Source: Perlabentimonas gracilis (lineage in GTDB: Bacteria > Bacteroidota > Bacteroidia > Bacteroidales > Tenuifilaceae). From it: DNA of 64,000 bases. Below the pieces are notes generated by a model. That model had not been told where the DNA came from and searched no databases. It was given only the letters and a program-made list of their open reading frames with translations. Position 1 is the first letter of the stretch, and every line of letters begins with the position of its first letter. Shown piece by piece: positions 59,665 through 64,000 of the stretch. The position numbers and the translations under genes were made by a program. The stretch covers positions 248,001 to 312,000 of the forward strand of contig NZ_JAANIG010000001.1 of NCBI RefSeq assembly GCF_011174675.1, written 5' to 3'.

Positions 59665-60990
59665 ATGGCAACTAAAAAGAAAAAGGTTTTTGTGTTAGAT
59701 ACTAACGTATTGCTTCATGATTATACCTGTATCTATAATTTTCAGGAGAACGACATTGTAATTCCCATAGTAGCGCTGGAGGAGCTCGACCACTTTAAGA
59801 AGGGTAACGAGATGATTAATTTTCATGCCAGGGAGTTTTCGCGCGAGCTCGACAAGATAGCTGGCGACAACCTGTTCAATGGAGGCATATCGCTTGGCAA
59901 AGGCCACGGAAAGCTTAGAATAGAAACGGGGAAGCCCTTCTCACCCGAAATGGAGCAGTCGTTTGCCGACAAGAATCCAGATCATCGGATTTTAGCCATT
60001 GCAAACCACCTTCAGCAGGAGAACCTAAAGCTCTCCATTATATTGGTATCAAAGGATATTAACCTGCGGATGAAGGCCAAGTCGCTTGGTTTAATTGCTC
60101 AGGATTATCTGTCGGACAAGATTAAAGACTTAGATACCCTAAAGCGAGAAATTGCGGTTATTGAGGGTGTAGAGGACTCCAAGGTGCAGGGGTTGTACGA
60201 TAGCTTCGACGGGATAAGCCCCAGCGAGCTTGGCATTAAGCCCTACTCAAATCAGTACTTTATTATTAAAGGGGCGAAGTCGAGCGCACTTGGTCATTAT
60301 AGCCAAGCAACACAAACTATTGGTAGGGTTGAGAAGATAAGAGCCTATGGGATTGAACCCCGAAATTCCGAACAAACATTTTCCCTCGATGCGCTAATGC
60401 GGCCCGAAATTCAGCTGGTGTCGCTTACCGGAAAGGCTGGTACAGGCAAAACTTTGCTCGCCCTTGCTGCGGCCCTGCAGCAAGAGAAGCATTTTAACCA
60501 AATACTTTTGGCTCGGCCAATTGTCCCCCTTGCTAACCGTGATATAGGCTTTCTTCCCGGCGACGTGAACGAGAAGATAGGGCCTTACATGCAGCCATTG
60601 TTTGACAACTTAACCGTGATAAAAAATAAGTTTAAATCGGCAAGCAAAGAGTACCAGTACATTGATGAGCTGCAACGAACAGACAAGCTCATCATTACGC
60701 CCTTGGCATACATCAGGGGGCGAAGCTTATCCAATGTTTTCTTTATTGTAGATGAGGCTCAAAACCTAACCCCGCATGAGGTTAAAACCATCATAACTCG
60801 AGCAGGCGAGGGCACAAAATTCGTGTTTACTGGCGATATTCAGCAGATTGACCATCCGTACCTCGACATGAAATCCAATGGGTTAACCTACTTGTCCGAT
60901 AAAATGCACGGACAAGATATTTTTGCTCACATTAACTTGGTGAAAGGAGAGCGTAGCTACCTTGCCGATTTGGCCAGCACCCTACTGTAG
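59665..60990 (+). CDS. phoH: PIN-domain plus PhoH-like ATPase
   Basis: A 441-residue PhoH-family protein (YlaK type). The N-terminal PIN domain (about 5-135) has the metal-binding DTNVLL and ELDHFK; the C-terminal ATPase has Walker A GKAGTGKT and Walker B FIVDEAQN, with TGDIQQID. Members are thought to act in RNA metabolism. The start MATKKKKVFV is chosen; an upstream in-frame ATG would add 30 residues. It is followed by sixA after 35 bases, and is divergent from folC. Confidence 0.93.
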   Translation: MATKKKKVFVLDTNVLLHDYTCIYNFQENDIVIPIVALEELDHFKKGNEMINFHAREFSRELDKIAGDNLFNGGISLGKGHGKLRIETGKPFSPEMEQSFADKNPDHRILAIANHLQQENLKLSIILVSKDINLRMKAKSLGLIAQDYLSDKIKDLDTLKREIAVIEGVEDSKVQGLYDSFDGISPSELGIKPYSNQYFIIKGAKSSALGHYSQATQTIGRVEKIRAYGIEPRNSEQTFSLDALMRPEIQLVSLTGKAGTGKTLLALAAALQQEKHFNQILLARPIVPLANRDIGFLPGDVNEKIGPYMQPLFDNLTVIKNKFKSASKEYQYIDELQRTDKLIITPLAYIRGRSLSNVFFIVDEAQNLTPHEVKTIITRAGEGTKFVFTGDIQQIDHPYLDMKSNGLTYLSDKMHGQDIFAHINLVKGERSYLADLASTLL

Positions 60991-61025
60991 GAGTGTGGTC
61001 AAGTATCAAAACAACACCATTAGCC

Positions 61026-61526
61026 ATGAGCGTTAACAAAACACTTTTCATTCTTCGGCATGCAAAATCGTCATGGGACGATATTAGCGTGTCTGACTTT
61101 GACCGGCCCCTTACCAAAAGGGGAATTTCCGATGCGAACCTATTGGCATCTTGCTTAAAAGATGAGCTCAGCTGTATCGAATTGGTTGTATCCAGCTCAG
61201 CGGCAAGGGCTGCTCATACTGCAAATATTTTTTGCGATACAGTAGGAATTCCTCACGATAAGTTGGTGCTGAAAAAAAATATTTACGAATCGTCGGTGGG
61301 AGAATTGATGCGAGTAGTGGCCGCACTTCCCCCCGAACTACATTGCGTTATGCTGGTTGGGCATAATCCCACTTTTACTAGCTTTGTCAACGAGTTTTTA
61401 TCGCAAGGAATTGCTAACTTGCCTACTGCTGGTTTGGTTCGATTGGATTTTGATGTGGATAGCTGGAGCAATATTAGTAAAAAGCGGCTAAGGGCTAGCT
61501 GGTTCGATTTTCCCAAAAATCATTAA
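61026..61526 (+). CDS. sixA: SixA-type histidine phosphatase
   Basis: A 166-residue histidine-phosphatase-superfamily protein. The catalytic motif is LRHAKSSWDD, with second motifs VVSSSAARAAHTA and VGHNPTF (second His). SixA in E. coli removes phosphate from the His of ArcB. The start MSVNKTLFIL is chosen over an in-frame codon 33 bases upstream. It sits between phoH and ppk and is likely co-transcribed with ppk. Confidence 0.9.
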   Translation: MSVNKTLFILRHAKSSWDDISVSDFDRPLTKRGISDANLLASCLKDELSCIELVVSSSAARAAHTANIFCDTVGIPHDKLVLKKNIYESSVGELMRVVAALPPELHCVMLVGHNPTFTSFVNEFLSQGIANLPTAGLVRLDFDVDSWSNISKKRLRASWFDFPKNH

Positions 61527-61546
61527 CTCGATAAATGCCAAGAGGT

Positions 61547-63619
61547 ATGGCCAAGGAAAAGGATTACATTAACAGGGAGATAAGCTGGTTGTCGTTTAAT
61601 GAACGTGTTCTGCAGGAGGCAGAAAACCCTAGCGTGCCATTGCTCGAAAGGCTAAAGTTTTTAGGGATATTTAGTAATAACCTCGACGAATTTTTTAGGG
61701 TACGGGTGGCAACGCAGCTACGTTTAATGCAACTCGATAAAGGTATAAGGCAGCTGGTTGCAGAAAAACCTAAGAAGGTTGTGCAGAAGCTCAAGAAAAT
61801 CGTTCAGGATTTTCAGCTACGTTTCGATGGGGTTTTTGCCCAAATACTCGAGGAACTAAAGGAAAAGAACATCAATATTGTGAACGAAACACAGCTGTCC
61901 GATGAGCATAAGGTGTATGTAGCAGAGTACTTTAAGCAGCAAATAGCTCCATCCATAGCTCCCATAATGATTAGCCAACTTGATGAGTTCCCGGAGATAA
62001 GGGATAGATGTATTTATCTAGCCGTTAAGCTATCAAAGTCTACTAACCCAGAAGTTCTTGAGTATTCTCTGGTTGAGATACCAACCAGTGATCACTCAAG
62101 GTTTGTGCACCTCCCCAATTACGATGGTAAGATTTTTATTATCCTTCTGGATGATGTCATTCGGTTCTGTCTCAATCAGGTGTTTAGCATTCTGCCCTAC
62201 GATACGTATGAGGCATACACTATTAAAATTACTCGCGATGCGGAGCTGGATGTGGATAACGATATTGCCGAAAGCCTGTTGGAGAAAATTTCCAAAGGGC
62301 TTAAGAACAGAACCAAGGGTCAACCCGTTCGCTTTGTTTACGATTCGGCAATTGCACCCGACTTGCTCCAGTTCATTACTCAAAAAATGAATTTAGATGA
62401 GGATGATAACCTGCTGGCCGGTTCGCGATATCATAATTTCAAAGATTTTATTTCATTCCCAAGAGTTGGAGCCGACGACCTTGTGAACAAAACGTTGCAC
62501 CCCATTCCCATTCCAAGGCTCGAAAACTCAACCTGCATACTCGATGAGATTGCCAAAAAGGATATATCGCTCCACTATCCGTACCATAGCTTCTCCTACT
62601 ACATCAGAATGCTGCGCGAAGCTGCCATCGATCCTAATGTTACCAGCATTAAAATAACCCTTTATCGAGTTGCCACCGAGTCGAAGGTGGTGCGAGCTCT
62701 AATGAATGCTGCACAGAACGGAAAATCAGTTACGGTGGTTATTGAACTTTTGGCTCGATTCGACGAGGGCGCAAACATATACTGGAGCAAACGGATGGAG
62801 GAGGTGGGCATAAAGGTTATTTTTGGTATTTACGGCCTAAAGGTTCACAACAAGCAAACCCTTATAACCCGCGAGGAGAAAGGAAAACTAATGCATTATG
62901 CAACCATCAGTACCGGAAATTTTCATGAGGGAAATGCCAACCTTTACACCGATATCAACATTTTTACGGCTGATAAGCGAATAACCAACGAGGTGGAGAA
63001 GGTATTCACCTTTCTGGAGTTTAACTATAAAACATTTAACTACCGCTATCTTTGGGTTTCGCCAGTAAGTATGCGCCGTAAACTCTACATGCATATCGAT
63101 ACCGAGATTGCCAACGCTCGCAAGAAACTTCCTGCCTATATCCACTGTAAAATTAATAACATTGTTGATTTGGATGTAATTCGAAAGCTCTATCAGGCCA
63201 GCAATGCAGGGGTAAAAATTAAGCTAATGGTTAGAGGGATATGCTCGCTAGTGCCGGGAGTGCCTGGCCAGAGTGAAAATATTGAGGCTGTTAGCGTTGT
63301 GGATAGGTACTTGGAGCACTCACGCTTTTTCATCTTTTGCAACAATAATAATCCCAAGTACTACATCTCATCGGCCGACTGGATGACCAGAAACCTCGAT
63401 TACCGTGTGGAGGTTGCTGCTCCAGTTCTCGATCCCGATATTCAGAAGGAGCTCAGGCAGATTTTTGATGCAGGATTTAAGGATAATGTGAAAGCACGGA
63501 TTGTTGATGGAACACTCAGTAATACCTATAAGCGAAAGGAAAAGCAAAAGGATTACCAGTCGCAAATTGAACTATATAAATACTACCAAAGGCAACATAA
63601 AAAAGATGCAGACCAGTGA
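61547..63619 (+). CDS. ppk: Polyphosphate kinase 1
   Basis: A 690-residue Ppk1. The N-terminal domain has INREISWLSFNERVLQEA and LGIFSNNLDEFFRVR; the body has FPRVGADDLVN, IKITLYRVATES, and the catalytic PLD-like motifs IYGLKVHNK and YATISTGNFHEGNAN, which carry the histidine that accepts phosphate. It makes polyphosphate from ATP. The start may be MAKEKDYI (61547) or MPRG at 61535. The stop overlaps the GTG of ppx by 4 bases (GTGA). Confidence 0.96.
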   Translation: MAKEKDYINREISWLSFNERVLQEAENPSVPLLERLKFLGIFSNNLDEFFRVRVATQLRLMQLDKGIRQLVAEKPKKVVQKLKKIVQDFQLRFDGVFAQILEELKEKNINIVNETQLSDEHKVYVAEYFKQQIAPSIAPIMISQLDEFPEIRDRCIYLAVKLSKSTNPEVLEYSLVEIPTSDHSRFVHLPNYDGKIFIILLDDVIRFCLNQVFSILPYDTYEAYTIKITRDAELDVDNDIAESLLEKISKGLKNRTKGQPVRFVYDSAIAPDLLQFITQKMNLDEDDNLLAGSRYHNFKDFISFPRVGADDLVNKTLHPIPIPRLENSTCILDEIAKKDISLHYPYHSFSYYIRMLREAAIDPNVTSIKITLYRVATESKVVRALMNAAQNGKSVTVVIELLARFDEGANIYWSKRMEEVGIKVIFGIYGLKVHNKQTLITREEKGKLMHYATISTGNFHEGNANLYTDINIFTADKRITNEVEKVFTFLEFNYKTFNYRYLWVSPVSMRRKLYMHIDTEIANARKKLPAYIHCKINNIVDLDVIRKLYQASNAGVKIKLMVRGICSLVPGVPGQSENIEAVSVVDRYLEHSRFFIFCNNNNPKYYISSADWMTRNLDYRVEVAAPVLDPDIQKELRQIFDAGFKDNVKARIVDGTLSNTYKRKEKQKDYQSQIELYKYYQRQHKKDADQ

Positions 63620-64000
63620 ATGTACTAAAGTTTGCTGCCATTGATATTGGGTCAAATGCCATCCGATTACTTTTTATGAACGTAATTGAAGGGGGTCGAG
63701 TACCTATCTTCCGGAAATCATCGTTGGTGCGTGTACCCGTCCGTCTTGGCAACGATGCATTTACACAGGGTGTAATCTCGTCGGCAAAGGTTGAAAAGAT
63801 TAAGAAGACCATGCTCGCATTTCGAAATTTGATGGAGGTGCATGAAGTGGTAGCCTACCGAGCATGTGCCACATCGGCCATGCGAGAGGCTTCCAATGGC
63901 GAGAGCGTCGTTCACCAGGTGAAAGAGTATGCCAATGTCGATATCGAGATTATTGATGGAAGTCAAGAGGCCGAAATTATCTACTCGAACCAGATAGTTG
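63616..64000 (+). CDS. ppx: Ppx/GppA exopolyphosphatase (3' truncated by window end)
   Basis: The first 128 codons are visible. A GTG start at 63616 overlaps the ppk stop and yields VNVLKFAAIDIGSNAIRLL, the ASKHA phosphate-1 motif of the family, then CATSAMREASNGE and EIIDGSQEAEIIYS with the catalytic glutamate region. The enzyme removes phosphate from polyphosphate ends or converts pppGpp, and is translationally coupled to ppk. It runs past the right edge of the window. Confidence 0.93.
   Translation, partial: MNVLKFAAIDIGSNAIRLLFMNVIEGGRVPIFRKSSLVRVPVRLGNDAFTQGVISSAKVEKIKKTMLAFRNLMEVHEVVAYRACATSAMREASNGESVVHQVKEYANVDIEIIDGSQEAEIIYSNQIV

Noticed and set aside
1-64000. tRNA, rRNA, prophage or IS transposase genes
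   Set aside because: I looked for T-arm GTTCGA-type signatures, rRNA-like conserved stretches and DDE/serine recombinase motifs and found none I could support.

Overview
The window looks like a chromosomal segment of a member of the Bacteroidota, probably class Bacteroidia. The support is a six-gene Na+-translocating NADH:quinone reductase operon, a SusB-type GH97 alpha-glucosidase, many lipobox-bearing envelope proteins, start codons that mostly lack a purine-rich Shine-Dalgarno sequence, and several upstream regions carrying the phylum's own promoter pattern (TTTG-like -33 box, about 19-21 bp, TAnnTTTG -7 box). Gene content is largely housekeeping, without phage, IS transposase, CRISPR, rRNA or tRNA genes that I could recognise.

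Layout. 1-5.8 kb: nqrABCDEF (nqrA cut by the left edge) closed by a terminator. 5.9-10.7 kb: secreted GH97 glucosidase and an M14-type metallopeptidase. 10.8-13.5 kb: a dCache-PAS histidine kinase with a receiver-only response regulator. 13.6-15.8 kb (minus): ECF sigma factor, zinc-finger anti-sigma factor and two LTxxQ/CnrX-like envelope proteins. 16-18.2 kb: a small 4-helix sensor-like membrane protein and TrkH. 18.2-20.9 kb: an ABC-F ATPase flanked on both sides by related mosaic intergenic repeats. 20.9-25.9 kb: membrane protein, Tat-exported DUF362 protein plus membrane polyferredoxin, lipoprotein isoaspartyl peptidase, small membrane protein. 25.9-33 kb: a TetR-controlled efflux operon equivalent to E. 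coli cecR-ybhGFSR plus a TolC, interrupted by a third mosaic repeat with an 11-copy heptamer array. 33-39 kb: M16 protease, then cysC-cysD-cysN. 39-46.4 kb (minus): NUDIX, an extra 40-residue membrane protein, NlpC/P60 peptidase, CPBP protease, TrmJ, M3-like lipoprotein peptidase, class IV aminotransferase, an unassigned protein. 46.4-48.2 kb: a structured intergenic element and a minus-strand Hpt-STAS-lipoprotein group. 48.4-56 kb: gcvT, comB-like, serC-serA-DUF1015, a 206-bp MITE-like element, YggS, a dihydroorotate dehydrogenase-like protein. 56-64 kb: small envelope proteins, folC, phoH, sixA, ppk1 and the start of ppx.

How the genes work together. Nqr builds a sodium-motive force from NADH. 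The ECF/anti-sigma group is a probable envelope-stress switch. The TetR operon has two copies of the same inverted repeat bracketing its promoter, which makes autoregulation likely. CysCDN makes PAPS. SerC and SerA make phosphoserine, with a DUF1015 protein in the place where a third serine enzyme would be expected. Ppk1 and Ppx, with SixA, form a polyphosphate synthesis/degradation unit.

The features I think most worth a second look are the mosaic repeat family with its conserved hairpin and heptamer array, the serC-serA-DUF1015 group, the structured element at 46.7 kb, and the Hpt-STAS-lipoprotein operon. I found no feature that by itself proves a new system.
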